From: Gimibacter soli
GTDB lineage: Bacteria > Pseudomonadota > Alphaproteobacteria > Sphingomonadales > Kordiimonadaceae
Length of the DNA: 64,000 nt
Direction of reading: 5' to 3'
Assembly: GCF_028463845.1 (NCBI RefSeq)
Contig: NZ_CP116805.1
Location: 2,480,001-2,544,000, forward strand
The notes under the pieces were generated by a model, which saw only the letters and a list, made by a program, of their open reading frames with translations, did not search any database and was not told where the DNA came from. Positions 8,915 to 19,766 of this stretch are shown piece by piece. The translations under genes were made by a program, and so were the position numbers. Within the stretch, counting starts at the first letter, position 1. Each line of letters begins with the position of its first letter.

Positions 8915-9505
8915 ATGGATGTCATGGTATGGGAACTGGTGGGCCTCGGCCTGATCCTTGTCGCCATCCTCGGCCTGAATGGCAAGGCGCTGACCCGCCG
9001 CAAAGGCAGCCGGCCAAAGCTTGTCTACAGCCGGGAACGCCAGGCTGAACGCCGCGACCCGACCATCGATCAGCTGCAGAAGGTGATGCAGGCAAGTTTC
9101 ACCAAACGGCGCATCATGAATGGCAGCGAATATGGGCTCTTCCGCCTTGTGGAAAAGGAGCTTCCACAGATCAACGGCGGCTACCGCGTGTTCGCACAGA
9201 CCTGCCTTGGCGAAATCATCGGCTCGAAAGACAGCGAAGCCCACGCCTGCATCAACAGCAAACGGGTGGATATCCTGATCATTGGCAACACCGGCGAGCC
9301 ATTGGCCGCCATCGAATATCAAGGCAGCGGCCATTATCAGGGCAATGCCGCCGTACGCGACGCGGTGAAGAAGGAGGCCCTCCGCCGCGCCGGTGTGCGC
9401 TATGTGGAAATTTTCGAAAGCTATACCGACGAAACGGTGCGCCAGCTGCTGCGCGATGCCCTGCGTCCTGCGCCGCAGACCGCTGCAACCTCACCCGCTG
9501 CCTGA
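8915..9505 (+). CDS. Membrane-anchored DUF2726 protein
   Basis: 196 residues. One hydrophobic segment at residues 4-22 (LVGLGLILVAILGLNG) and a soluble domain matching DUF2726: KLVYSRERQ, an FRLVEKELPQ helix, AQTCLGEII, a CINSKRVDILII strand and EYQGSGHYQGNAAVRDAVKKE. The D-I-L-I, E-Y-Q and K pattern resembles restriction-endonuclease-fold cores, so DUF2726 is thought to be nuclease-like; no activity is shown by sequence alone. A strong AAGGAGAG precedes the ATG. The stop lies 3 bases from the end of the convergent uvrB. Confidence 0.82.
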   Translation: MDVMVWELVGLGLILVAILGLNGKALTRRKGSRPKLVYSRERQAERRDPTIDQLQKVMQASFTKRRIMNGSEYGLFRLVEKELPQINGGYRVFAQTCLGEIIGSKDSEAHACINSKRVDILIIGNTGEPLAAIEYQGSGHYQGNAAVRDAVKKEALRRAGVRYVEIFESYTDETVRQLLRDALRPAPQTAATSPAA

Positions 9506-9508
9506 GCC

Positions 9509-11653
9509 CTACCCCAGTTTCCGCTGCGGTTTACCCTTGCGCGTCCTTGTGCCCGGCTTGCCGCCCATGGCGCGGCCTTGCGGACGCAGGGACTTATCGG
9601 CGATGCCAAGCTCGCCGGCCTCCAGCCGCTTGATCTCGTCCCGGATGCGGGCCGCTTCCTCGAATGCCAGATCCTCGGCGGCCTTGCGCATCTTTTCCAT
9701 CAGGTCCGCGAGGTGCGCCTTGAGGTTCGACCCCACCAGATGCTTGGCGTCCTCGCCGATATCGACGGTCACATAGTCCGATTCTGCCACATGCTCCAGA
9801 ATGTCGCCGACATTCTTCTTCACTGTTTGCGGAGTGATGCCATGCTCTTCGTTGAAGGCCTGCTGCTTGGCGCGGCGACGGTTGGTCTCGCCAATCGCGC
9901 GCTCCATCGAGCCCGTGATCTTGTCGGCATACAGGATCACCCGCCCTTCGGCGTTCCGCGCGGCACGGCCGATTGTCTGCACAAGCGAGCGTTCGGACCG
10001 GAGGAAACCTTCCTTGTCGGCGTCCAGAATGGCGACGAGGCCGCATTCAGGGATATCAAGACCCTCGCGCAGGAGGTTGATGCCCACCAGCACATCGAAC
10101 ACGCCAAGGCGCAGGTCGCGGATGATCTCGATCCGCTCCAGCGTTTCGATGTCCGAGTGCATGTAGCGCACCTTGACGCCGTTTTCGTGCAGATATTCGG
10201 TAAGGTCTTCCGCCATGCGCTTGGTGAGCGTGGTGACCAGTACCCGCAGGCCCTTTTCCGCCATGCGGCGGGCTTCATGCATCAGGTCATCCACCTGCGT
10301 ATCCACCGGGCGAATATCGATTTCCGGGTCGGTGAGGCCGGTCGGGCGGATCACCTGTTCTGCAAACACGCCGCCAGTACGTTCCATCTCCCAGTCGCCG
10401 GGAGTTGCAGAAACGAACACGCTTTCCGGGCGCATCGCGTCCCATTCCTCGAACTTCAGGGGGCGGTTATCCGCACAGCTCGGCAGACGGAAGCCATACT
10501 CCGAGAGGATCGATTTGCGCGCGGCATCGCCCCGGCTCATGCCGCCGATCTGGCTAACACTCACATGGCTTTCATCCACGAAAAGGATGGCGTTTTCGGG
10601 CAGATATTCAAACAGCGTCGGCGGTGGCTCACCGGGATTGCGGCCTGTAAGATAACGTGAATAGTTTTCGATCCCCGCGCAGGAGCCGGTGGCTTCCATC
10701 ATTTCGAGATCGAAACGAGTGCGCTGTTCCAGCCGCTGGGCTTCGAGGATGCGCCCCATCTTCTCATATTCGGCCAGCCGCTGGGTCAGCTCATGCCGGA
10801 TGCCCTTCACGGCCTGATCAAGCGTCGGGCGCGGCGTCACATAGTGGCTGTTGGCATATACCTTCACCTGCTCCAGGCTTTTGATCTTCTCGCCGGTCAG
10901 CGGATCGAACTCGACAATTTCCTCGATCTCGTCGCCGAACATCATCAGTCGCCATGCGCGATCTTCATAGTGGCTCGGGAAAATGTCGATCACGTCGCCG
11001 CGGATGCGGAAGGTGCCGCGATGGAAGGCGGCGTCGTTGCGCTGGTAATGCAGTGCCACCAGCCGCCGGGCCAGTTCGCGCGTGTCGATCTCGTCGCCTG
11101 CCTTCAGGGTGAAGGTCATGGCCGTATAGGTTTCCACCGACCCGATACCATAGATGCAGGACACCGAGGCCACGATGATCACGTCGTCGCGTTCCAGCAC
11201 GGCGCGGGTGGCCGAGTGGCGCATGCGGTCAATCTGTTCGTTGATCGAGGCTTCCTTCTCCACGAAGGTGTCGGTGCGCGGCACATAGGCCTCCGGCTGG
11301 TAATAGTCGTAATAGGATACGAAATACTCGACCGCGTTTTCCGGGAAAAAGCTTTTGAATTCGCCATAAAGCTGGGCCGCCAGCGTCTTGTTCGGCGCCA
11401 GGATCAGCGCCGGGCGCTGGGTTTCCTCGATGATCTTGGCCATCGTGAAGGTCTTGCCCGAGCCGGTGACACCGAGGAGCACCTGATCGCGCTCGTGCCC
11501 CTTCAGGCCGCCCACCAGCTCGGCAATCGCTGTTGGCTGGTCGCCTGCCGGCGTGAAATCGCTCACCAGCTTGAAGGCAATGCCGCCTTCGGATTTCTCA
11601 GGCCTGTCGGGCCGGTGCGGCACGAAAGGGATAGTGGCGTCGTTCGGGATCAT
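9509..11653 (-). CDS. uvrB: UvrABC system protein B (excinuclease subunit)
   Basis: 714 residues, slightly longer than typical UvrB because of a basic C-terminal tail. Walker [18 protein letters not shown] near residue 57, the [12 protein letters not shown] beta-hairpin region that wedges the DNA, DEAD-like LFVDESHVS, helicase motif [11 protein letters not shown] and a C-terminal UVR domain ([20 protein letters not shown]). It receives damaged DNA from UvrA and recruits UvrC for nucleotide excision repair. I looked upstream for a LexA site of the GTTC-N7-GTTC type and found no clean match. Confidence 0.98.
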   Translation of the reverse strand: MIPNDATIPFVPHRPDRPEKSEGGIAFKLVSDFTPAGDQPTAIAELVGGLKGHERDQVLLGVTGSGKTFTMAKIIEETQRPALILAPNKTLAAQLYGEFKSFFPENAVEYFVSYYDYYQPEAYVPRTDTFVEKEASINEQIDRMRHSATRAVLERDDVIIVASVSCIYGIGSVETYTAMTFTLKAGDEIDTRELARRLVALHYQRNDAAFHRGTFRIRGDVIDIFPSHYEDRAWRLMMFGDEIEEIVEFDPLTGEKIKSLEQVKVYANSHYVTPRPTLDQAVKGIRHELTQRLAEYEKMGRILEAQRLEQRTRFDLEMMEATGSCAGIENYSRYLTGRNPGEPPPTLFEYLPENAILFVDESHVSVSQIGGMSRGDAARKSILSEYGFRLPSCADNRPLKFEEWDAMRPESVFVSATPGDWEMERTGGVFAEQVIRPTGLTDPEIDIRPVDTQVDDLMHEARRMAEKGLRVLVTTLTKRMAEDLTEYLHENGVKVRYMHSDIETLERIEIIRDLRLGVFDVLVGINLLREGLDIPECGLVAILDADKEGFLRSERSLVQTIGRAARNAEGRVILYADKITGSMERAIGETNRRRAKQQAFNEEHGITPQTVKKNVGDILEHVAESDYVTVDIGEDAKHLVGSNLKAHLADLMEKMRKAAEDLAFEEAARIRDEIKRLEAGELGIADKSLRPQGRAMGGKPGTRTRKGKPQRKLG

Positions 11654-11947
11654 TCTTATGCCTCGCTGTGTTTGGCCCGAAGGTGCCCCTTTCGGGCCGC
11701 CGCATCAAGCCCTGCCCGCGAACAGAATTCCGTGATTACCCGCCCCATCGATGTGTTCATATTTTAATCAATGATTATAATATGTGCATGTTTTCTATCG
11801 CATCGCAACATAGCTGGATCAGCGAAAACTCAATATATTGTTAATTTACAATGAATTACCGGATAATACCGCGATTGGCACAGCCTTTGCTGATATGCTG
11901 TCACAAAAATGAAAATTACCAAGACCCGATATCCACGGAGGAATACT
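11654..11947. other. AT-rich divergent intergenic region between uvrB and the TorF-type porin
   Basis: Nearly 300 bases. The part from about 11760 to 11930 is strongly AT-rich for this genome and probably carries both promoters. A near-match to a TTAA-N7-TTAA box (TTAA, seven bases, TGAA) occurs near 11839-11853 but the second half is imperfect. CGGAGG just before 11948 fixes the start of the porin gene. Confidence 0.5.
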
Positions 11948-12670
11948 ATGCCCACTTTGAAACTGCGCCGTTCTCTTGTTCCCCTGGTTCTGATTGCCTC
12001 GGCTGCTGCTGTAGCCCCGAGCGCTGCCATGGCGGACGACGAGCCTTACTTCAGCCTTTCCGCCAATGCTTCGCTCGTCAGCGAATACCGCTTCCGCGGC
12101 CTTTCGCTTTCTGAAAAAGATCCTGCCATTCAGGGCGGCTTCGATGTTTCAACCAAGGATGGCTTCTATATCGGCGCCTGGGGCTCCTCGATCGAGGGCT
12201 ATGGCACCGACACCGGCGGCCTTTCCGAGCTCGAGCTTGACATCTATGCCGGCTACGCCACTGAAATCGGCGCGGGCCTGACTGCAGATATCGGTGTCCT
12301 CGCCTATACCTATCCGGGTTCGGACGGCACCCATTATGTGGAAGCCTACGGCTCCATTTCCGGCAACTTCGCCGAACTGGTCGACTGGAAGCTTGGCGCT
12401 GCCTACGTATGGGGTGGCCAGGCCAACCTCACCAACCAGGACAATATCTACGTTTATCTGGATGCCGGCGTGCCGATCAAGGACACCCCGATCACCGCAA
12501 CGGGCCACATCGCCTATGAAGACGGCGCCTTTGGCGACGGCAAATGGGACTGGAACCTCGGCCTTGAGTATGCGTTCGAGCAATACAGCGTCAGCGTTCA
12601 GTATGTGGACACCAACGTCGACGGGATCGGCGCTGCCGCCGCCGTCTTCGGCCTGCATGCGTCCTTCTGA
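11948..12670 (+). CDS. TorF-family putative outer-membrane porin
   Basis: 240 residues from the ATG at 11948, which has GGAGG eight bases upstream; an earlier in-frame ATG at 11909 lacks such a site. A signal peptide (basic start, hydrophobic core VPLVLIASAAAVAP, cleavage after AMA near residue 28) leads into alternating aromatic/polar strands ending in LHASF, as expected for an outer-membrane beta-barrel. The first strand SLVSEYRFRGLSLSEKDPA is the hallmark of the TIGR02001/TorF family. Substrate is not known. A rho-independent terminator follows. Confidence 0.9.
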   Translation: MPTLKLRRSLVPLVLIASAAAVAPSAAMADDEPYFSLSANASLVSEYRFRGLSLSEKDPAIQGGFDVSTKDGFYIGAWGSSIEGYGTDTGGLSELELDIYAGYATEIGAGLTADIGVLAYTYPGSDGTHYVEAYGSISGNFAELVDWKLGAAYVWGGQANLTNQDNIYVYLDAGVPIKDTPITATGHIAYEDGAFGDGKWDWNLGLEYAFEQYSVSVQYVDTNVDGIGAAAAVFGLHASF

Positions 12671-12707
12671 CGCCTGATCAACCTTTCTATAGTTTCTGGA
12701 CCAACTT

Positions 12708-12737
12708 GGGGGCGCTACGGCACCCCCATTTTTTTTT
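12708..12737 (+). terminator. Intrinsic terminator after the porin gene
   Basis: Stem GGGGG-C-GC / GC-A-CCCCC (12708-12727, one C-A mismatch) followed by nine T residues at 12729-12737. Lies 38 bases after the porin stop. Confidence 0.85.
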
Positions 12738-12773
12738 GATTTTCTGATAGCTTTTGGCCCTTTCTGCCCTTGA

Positions 12774-14923
<2,150 letters not shown>

Positions 14924-14945
14924 CCTGTTAATCGATTTTTTCGAT

Positions 14946-14989
14946 CACAGACACACCTTTAATCGTCTGTATATATTCCCATGTCTGTG
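14946..14989. promoter_or_regulatory. Inverted repeat in the dps promoter region (candidate operator)
   Basis: CACAGACA at 14946-14953 and its exact reverse complement TGTCTGTG at 14982-14989, 28 bases apart, with a further GTCTGT at 14965-14970 just before a TATATAT stretch that could be a -10 element. The repeat ends 33 bases before the dps start. The binding protein is unknown; an oxidative-stress or iron regulator would fit. Confidence 0.4.
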
Positions 14990-15022
14990 GCATAACCATT
15001 TCAACAGCAAGGAGAAATGAAT

Positions 15023-15508
15023 ATGAGCCCCAAGACGACGAAGAAATCTGCCACCGTTAAGGCTATTGTTGCTTCCCCCGCCGTTGTCGATGATCTCAAG
15101 GTCATCCTCGCGGAAACCGTTCAGCTTTATATCCTGACCTACAACGTACACTGGAACGTCACCGGTCCACTTTTCCAGCCGGTGCACCTGCTGACTGAAA
15201 CGCAATATACCGAAATCGCGCTTGCCGTTGATGAAGTCGCGGAACGCATCCGTACCCTTGGCCAAAAGGCCCCTGCCGGCTTCAAGGTCTACCAGAAACT
15301 GGGCTCGATCGCGGACGGCGATGAAAACGCCTCGGCCGAAGATATGGTCAAAAGCCTTGTGGCTGCCCACGCCCACCTCGCCGCACGCATCCGTCCGGTG
15401 ATTGGCAAGGCAGCCGAAGTACATGATGAAGTAACTGCAGGCCTCCTGACCGACCGCCTGCAAGCCCACGAGAAAGCAGGCTGGATGCTCGGCGCCATGC
15501 TCGCCTGA
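15023..15508 (+). CDS. dps: Dps-family DNA-binding ferritin-like protein
   Basis: 161 residues from the ATG at 15023 (AAGGAG eight bases upstream; the ATG at 15017 is only two bases from it). A lysine-rich N-tail (SPKTTKKSATVK) typical of DNA-binding Dps is followed by the four-helix bundle. Intersubunit ferroxidase residues are seen in YNVHWNVTGPLFQPVH and in the DEVAERI helix. Dps dodecamers oxidise iron with peroxide and protect DNA in stress or stationary phase. Ends at a perfect bidirectional terminator. Confidence 0.94.
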   Translation: MSPKTTKKSATVKAIVASPAVVDDLKVILAETVQLYILTYNVHWNVTGPLFQPVHLLTETQYTEIALAVDEVAERIRTLGQKAPAGFKVYQKLGSIADGDENASAEDMVKSLVAAHAHLAARIRPVIGKAAEVHDEVTAGLLTDRLQAHEKAGWMLGAMLA

Positions 15509-15537
15509 TTAAAGGCAGACACCTGCAAAAATGAAAA

Positions 15538-15560
15538 CCGGGCGCCCAAGAGGCGCCCGG
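15538..15560. terminator. Bidirectional intrinsic terminator between dps and a TonB receptor gene
   Basis: Perfect 9-bp stem CCGGGCGCC (15538-15546) / GGCGCCCGG (15552-15560) with loop CAAGA. T-rich sequence follows on the plus strand (CTTCATTTTGG) and A-rich sequence precedes it, giving a T-tract on the minus strand, so it can serve both convergent genes. Confidence 0.88.
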
Positions 15561-15585
15561 CTTCATTTTGGCTAAATGCAGCTTC

Positions 15586-18500
15586 CTAGAAGCGGAAGTT
15601 GGCCGACAGCATCAGGCGGCGGCCGATAACGTCATAAGTCGACGGATCGGTACCCGACTGCACGTTCGGTGCATAGGTTTGCGGCTGCTTGTTGAACAGG
15701 TTGTTCAGGCCGGCGCGGAAGGTCATATTCTCGGTGAAATTCCAGCTGACAGCGGTATCGAAATACCAGACAGCTTTGGTACCGGTGGGCGACGTTTCAC
15801 CAAGGAACTCAACAGAAGCCCGGTTTTTCATGCCGTCGATGAAGCGGCTACGGAGGTCAACCGAGAAGTCACCCACGGTCCAGCGGGTGTTCAGGTTGGC
15901 TTTCCATTTCGGGAAGGTCTGACCGAGGCCGACACCGAAATACGGTACGGTGCCCGCATAATCGATCACCGGCAGGAAGTCCCATTCCTGAACCTTGTAA
16001 TCCATCACATGGTTCACGGAGAGGCTCATGTCGATAGAACCCGCCGACGGTGAAGCACCGAGCCATTCCAGATCGAAGCCCCAGCCAACGAGCAGGTCAA
16101 GACCGGTCGTTTTGGTGAAGCCCTGGTTGTTGCCCGGGATATTGCCGTCATCCGTATTCGGGTCCTGAAGGGCCAGAATGTCACCGCCTGCGCGGAAGAT
16201 ATACTGGCATGAACCATAGTCGGCCGACATGCTCTGATTATTGCCATAATAGTTATAGCAATCCGCGATCAGCAGGTTCACGTTCGGCGTATTGATCAGG
16301 CCCGTTACCTTGATGTTGTAGTAATCAAGCGAGGCAACCAGACGCGAAGTCCACTGATTGCTGGTGGGGGCGTTGTAAACGGCGCCCAGCGTGATCGTGG
16401 TCCCTTTTTCCGGCTGCAGTTCGGTATTGCCGGTGGTGTTGATCGAAGCCTGGGTGCCTGGCGTCTGCGAATAGGTGTCGGGCGCGCCCACACCGGTTGC
16501 AGCACAAAGCGCCCGTGCGTCAGCCCCGCCCGAAGTGCGGAACACGGTCGTCACCGAGCAAGGATCGAAATACTGTGGGGCAGCACCGCCACCGTCAAAG
16601 AGCTCGCCGAAGTTCGGGGCACGTACCGACTTCTGGTACGAACCACGGAAACGCGGCCAGCTCGGGTCGACCTGCCAGCTGAGTTCCGCCTTGAAGGCCG
16701 AGCTGTTGTCTGCCTCACCAACGATCCCGCGGGCGGTATCGGTGAATTTGGCGCTCGACAGGCGGTAGCCAAGGCTGAGTTCCAGCGTTTCAGCCCAGCT
16801 TTCGCCAGAGGCAAGCGGGACAAGGGCTTCAAGGAAGATATCGTTGAAGCGGTTCTTGCCACCAGCCGGATCCTGGGTGTTGAAGCCCGAGACCGGACCG
16901 CTCAGTGAACCCGGATCGAAGTCATACTTGAAGTGACGGGTCTCAGCCCCTGCCACAACGCTGACCGGGCCAGCGGGTGCTTCGAAGAGCTCGCCGGTGA
17001 TGTAGCCCTGCGCGATCTGCTGCTTGAAGACCGTGCCGGTACGTGCATCAACCGTGAAATAGTCGACACATTCTTGCGAGACTTCCTGACGGCCGAACGG
17101 ATTGTATCCGCCGGCGCAGAGGCTGGCGCCACCGTCGGCTGCTTCAAGGGCATTCTGGATACGCTGGGTATCAAGGTTACCGGTCTGGCGCTGTTCGATG
17201 GTCGTCTTGCCTTCCATGGCATAGGCTTCCCAACGCCAGTTGTCGCCGAGGGTGCCACGAAGGCCTGCCATATATTGCAGCACGGTGTTGTCATAGTTGG
17301 ACTGGCGCAGGCCACCCCAGAGCGAACGGGACCGCATCAGGAACGGTTCGGTTGCGCCCGAGCCCACGAGGTTCGGGTTGTCACCCGACCGCGAAGCCAG
17401 CACTGCCGCGAAGTCGGCCGGAATGAAGGGGTTGGTAACCGGCACGATCAAGGTGTTGTTGATCAGGCCACCCGGTACCACGAGATCGGTTTTCACCCGC
17501 GAACTTTCGGTGCCAGCGGTGTTTTCGAAACCGACAGTCGGGAACGGTGTCGGCGCCAGCGCAGTTGCCGAATTGTAGTTGGTCCACGAAGCCGAAGCGA
17601 AAACCTCGATACTGTCGCTCAGTTCATAATTGATCTTGGTAGAGAACGACTTGCGTTCCACCGGCAGGATCAGCAGGTTCACAGCGTCGAAGTTGTAACT
17701 GTAGACATCCGGGAACAGCGAGGTGTTGACCCCGTTATCGATCGGATAGCGCCAGTTCACAACGTCGATCGGCGTATTGAAACCGCCGTAACCGATCAGC
17801 GTGCCATCAAGGTTGAAGCCGATGATGCTGCCATTCGCCGGTACTGCACCCGCACCAACGCCATATTGGGCGAAGATTGCATCAACCGAAGCCTGGGTCG
17901 GGTTGTTGCCACCGCTGAAATAGCGACCTTCCGGGAAGAAGGAGGTGGTCGACGTGGCGATTTCCGCAAATTCACGCTGCGATTTGATCAGGGCTTCCCT
18001 CGAGGAATAATCAAACGAGAAGATCGCATTGCCCTTGTCGTCGGCGAAGTTGCCCCCGATAACGCCCGAAACGTTATATTCCTTGGCGTCCCACTGCTTC
18101 AGCGAGTTCGAATAGTTGGCGCGCACATCCAGCCCTTCGAAATCATTCTTCAGCTTGATGTTGACAGCACCGGCGATGGCATCGGCACCATAAGCGGCAC
18201 CGGCACCGCCCGTGATGATTTCGATGCTGTCGATCATCGCGGCCGGGATGGTGTTCAGGTCGACCGTCATGTTCGAGGCCGACACCATTGTGCGGCGGCC
18301 ATCGACCAACACGAGGTTGCGGTTGGCGCCAAGGCCGCGAAGGTCGATGTTCGACTGGCCGTTGTTGCCGGGGTTGTTCGAGCTCGTGGTACCCGCCGGG
18401 TTCACTTGCGGCAGGGTGTTGAGGAAGGTGTCAATCGTGACATCTGCACGGCTGTTCAGTTCTTCCGCACCCACGGTCGAAACCGGGCTGTTGGCGACAT

Positions 18501-18675
18501 AGTCCTTGCGCACAATGCGCGAGCCGGTGACGACAACCTCTTCAAAGGCCATATCCTCATCTGCACCGGTTGAATCCTGTGCTGCTACCTGTGCTCCCAA
18601 TCCGCCGGTCGCAAGGGCCACGAGGGCCACATTGCCAAGATACCGGGCGGCTCTTCCATACGTTCTGCGTTCCAT
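15586..18675 (-). CDS. TonB-dependent outer-membrane receptor
   Basis: 1029 residues. Signal peptide with hydrophobic core LGNVALVALATGGLGAQ cleaved near AAQ-D, a TonB box region EEVVVTGSRIVRKDY, a plug domain with NIDLRGLGANRNLVLVDGRR and GAAYGADAIAGAVNIKLK, and a long beta-barrel ending in LMLSANFRF with the required terminal Phe. GGGAG lies eight bases before the ATG. The plug and the large loops rich in Asn/Gly resemble the Oar-like/caulobacterial receptors that take up oligosaccharides or other large nutrients; the ligand is not evident. No sigma/anti-sigma gene is transcribed with it; the FecIR pair upstream points the other way. Confidence 0.95.
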   Translation of the reverse strand: MERRTYGRAARYLGNVALVALATGGLGAQVAAQDSTGADEDMAFEEVVVTGSRIVRKDYVANSPVSTVGAEELNSRADVTIDTFLNTLPQVNPAGTTSSNNPGNNGQSNIDLRGLGANRNLVLVDGRRTMVSASNMTVDLNTIPAAMIDSIEIITGGAGAAYGADAIAGAVNIKLKNDFEGLDVRANYSNSLKQWDAKEYNVSGVIGGNFADDKGNAIFSFDYSSREALIKSQREFAEIATSTTSFFPEGRYFSGGNNPTQASVDAIFAQYGVGAGAVPANGSIIGFNLDGTLIGYGGFNTPIDVVNWRYPIDNGVNTSLFPDVYSYNFDAVNLLILPVERKSFSTKINYELSDSIEVFASASWTNYNSATALAPTPFPTVGFENTAGTESSRVKTDLVVPGGLINNTLIVPVTNPFIPADFAAVLASRSGDNPNLVGSGATEPFLMRSRSLWGGLRQSNYDNTVLQYMAGLRGTLGDNWRWEAYAMEGKTTIEQRQTGNLDTQRIQNALEAADGGASLCAGGYNPFGRQEVSQECVDYFTVDARTGTVFKQQIAQGYITGELFEAPAGPVSVVAGAETRHFKYDFDPGSLSGPVSGFNTQDPAGGKNRFNDIFLEALVPLASGESWAETLELSLGYRLSSAKFTDTARGIVGEADNSSAFKAELSWQVDPSWPRFRGSYQKSVRAPNFGELFDGGGAAPQYFDPCSVTTVFRTSGGADARALCAATGVGAPDTYSQTPGTQASINTTGNTELQPEKGTTITLGAVYNAPTSNQWTSRLVASLDYYNIKVTGLINTPNVNLLIADCYNYYGNNQSMSADYGSCQYIFRAGGDILALQDPNTDDGNIPGNNQGFTKTTGLDLLVGWGFDLEWLGASPSAGSIDMSLSVNHVMDYKVQEWDFLPVIDYAGTVPYFGVGLGQTFPKWKANLNTRWTVGDFSVDLRSRFIDGMKNRASVEFLGETSPTGTKAVWYFDTAVSWNFTENMTFRAGLNNLFNKQPQTYAPNVQSGTDPSTYDVIGRRLMLSANFRF

Positions 18676-19082
18676 GGAACATTCTCCCTTATGTCATTGA
18701 ATCGGAGAGCTTCGGGCGAATGCCTCCGCCCCCGACACCCCCTCAGACACATGGGATTTCACTTCCCTCATACGACGGATGATTTAGATCGGAGCCTGTT
18801 ACATAATTGCAACATTCGTCAGCATGACCCGACCGGTCACATAAAATTACACTGGTCATAACGGGGAAGACACGGCAAGCTTGCATCACAAGAAAAAAGG
18901 GCGACACAAAGATGCCGCCCTCAAAAGTGTGCTTGGAAACACAAAGTGTGCACCTGTTAAGACCCACGGGTACGGCAATCCCTCAACGGATTTCCGAAAA
19001 AATTCACAGATGCACAAAAAATGCATGAATCGTGGTGTGTTAGCGGGTTTTAAGGAGGAACGGAACAAGCAAGACGCACACA
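18676..19082. other. Divergent control region between two TonB systems
   Basis: Just over 400 bases without a convincing gene. It contains an inverted repeat TGACC-N5-GGTCA at 18825-18839, about 150 bases before the minus-strand receptor start, and a partial copy ACTGGTCA near 18852. AAGGAGG at about 19051 is too far from the ATG at 19083 to serve it and has no start codon at proper spacing. A short open frame crosses 18881-19090 but its composition is not gene-like. I cannot assign promoters with confidence. Confidence 0.5.
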
Positions 19083-19766
19083 ATGAATAGCCAAGCCTTC
19101 AAGCTATACAACAAGGACGACAGCGTGACTTTCCTCAACTTTGGGGCCGCGGGCAGAACAGCGCGGGACCGCGCTGTTGCAGACTGCAGCCGTGAGCAAA
19201 TCTCTGCTCTGGAAACGGCAATTACCGAAAATCGACCGATACTGGTCAACTGGCTTCGCCGAAAACTGGGCAATGACGACAGTGCCGAAGATCTGGCGCA
19301 GCAGGTTTTTCTGCGTGCCGTGAATTATGCAGGCACCAACGAGATTGCCGAGCCCCGTGCGCTTCTGTTCAAGATTGCTGCCAATCTGGTTATCAACGAG
19401 TACCGCCGCCGCGCGATGGAAGCCATGCACTTTGTGCCGCTGGATGACGATGCGCCGGCAAATGCCTTTGATGCCACAAAGGCGGAATCCCAGTCTCCCG
19501 AGTTCCAGCTCCTCCACAAACAGCAACTGCAGCTTCTGAAAGCTGCGATCGATGCCCTGCCCGAACGTCAGCGCACCGCGTTTGTCATGAACCGGTTTGA
19601 AGGCAAAACCTATCCGGATATTGCGGCGGTCATGCAGGTCTCGGTCAGCACCATTGAAAAATACATGATGGAGGCGCTCCGCCAGTTGCGGGACGCGGCA
19701 GGTCGCACCCCCCTTTCTCCGGGCCAGACGAAACCTGCCAATCCAAACGATCGGGACACCAAATGA
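19083..19766 (+). CDS. ECF-type RNA polymerase sigma factor (FecI-like)
   Basis: 227 residues. Region 2 is seen in LVNWLRRKLGNDDSAEDLAQQ and the RALLFKIAANLVINEYRRR helix; region 4 in LPERQRTAFVMNRFEGKTYPDIA with the helix-turn-helix SVSTIEKYMMEALRQL. Start at 19083 gives a 40-residue tail ahead of region 2; a GTG at 19125 with AAGGA eight bases upstream is an alternative. The stop overlaps the FecR-type gene as ATGA. Expected role is to transcribe this operon, or the adjacent receptor genes, after a signal relayed by FecR. Confidence 0.92.
   Translation: MNSQAFKLYNKDDSVTFLNFGAAGRTARDRAVADCSREQISALETAITENRPILVNWLRRKLGNDDSAEDLAQQVFLRAVNYAGTNEIAEPRALLFKIAANLVINEYRRRAMEAMHFVPLDDDAPANAFDATKAESQSPEFQLLHKQQLQLLKAAIDALPERQRTAFVMNRFEGKTYPDIAAVMQVSVSTIEKYMMEALRQLRDAAGRTPLSPGQTKPANPNDRDTK

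Noticed and set aside
11654-11760. Possible LexA site before uvrB
   Set aside because: GAAC followed seven bases later by CGTG, not the GAAC/GTTC needed for the alphaproteobacterial box.
16933-18573. 546-codon plus-strand open frame opposite the TonB receptor
   Set aside because: Shadow of the receptor gene; no recognisable domain.
18881-19090. Short open frame in the gap before the sigma gene
   Set aside because: Lys/Asn-rich low-complexity product, no ribosome-binding site at its start, overlaps the sigma start.
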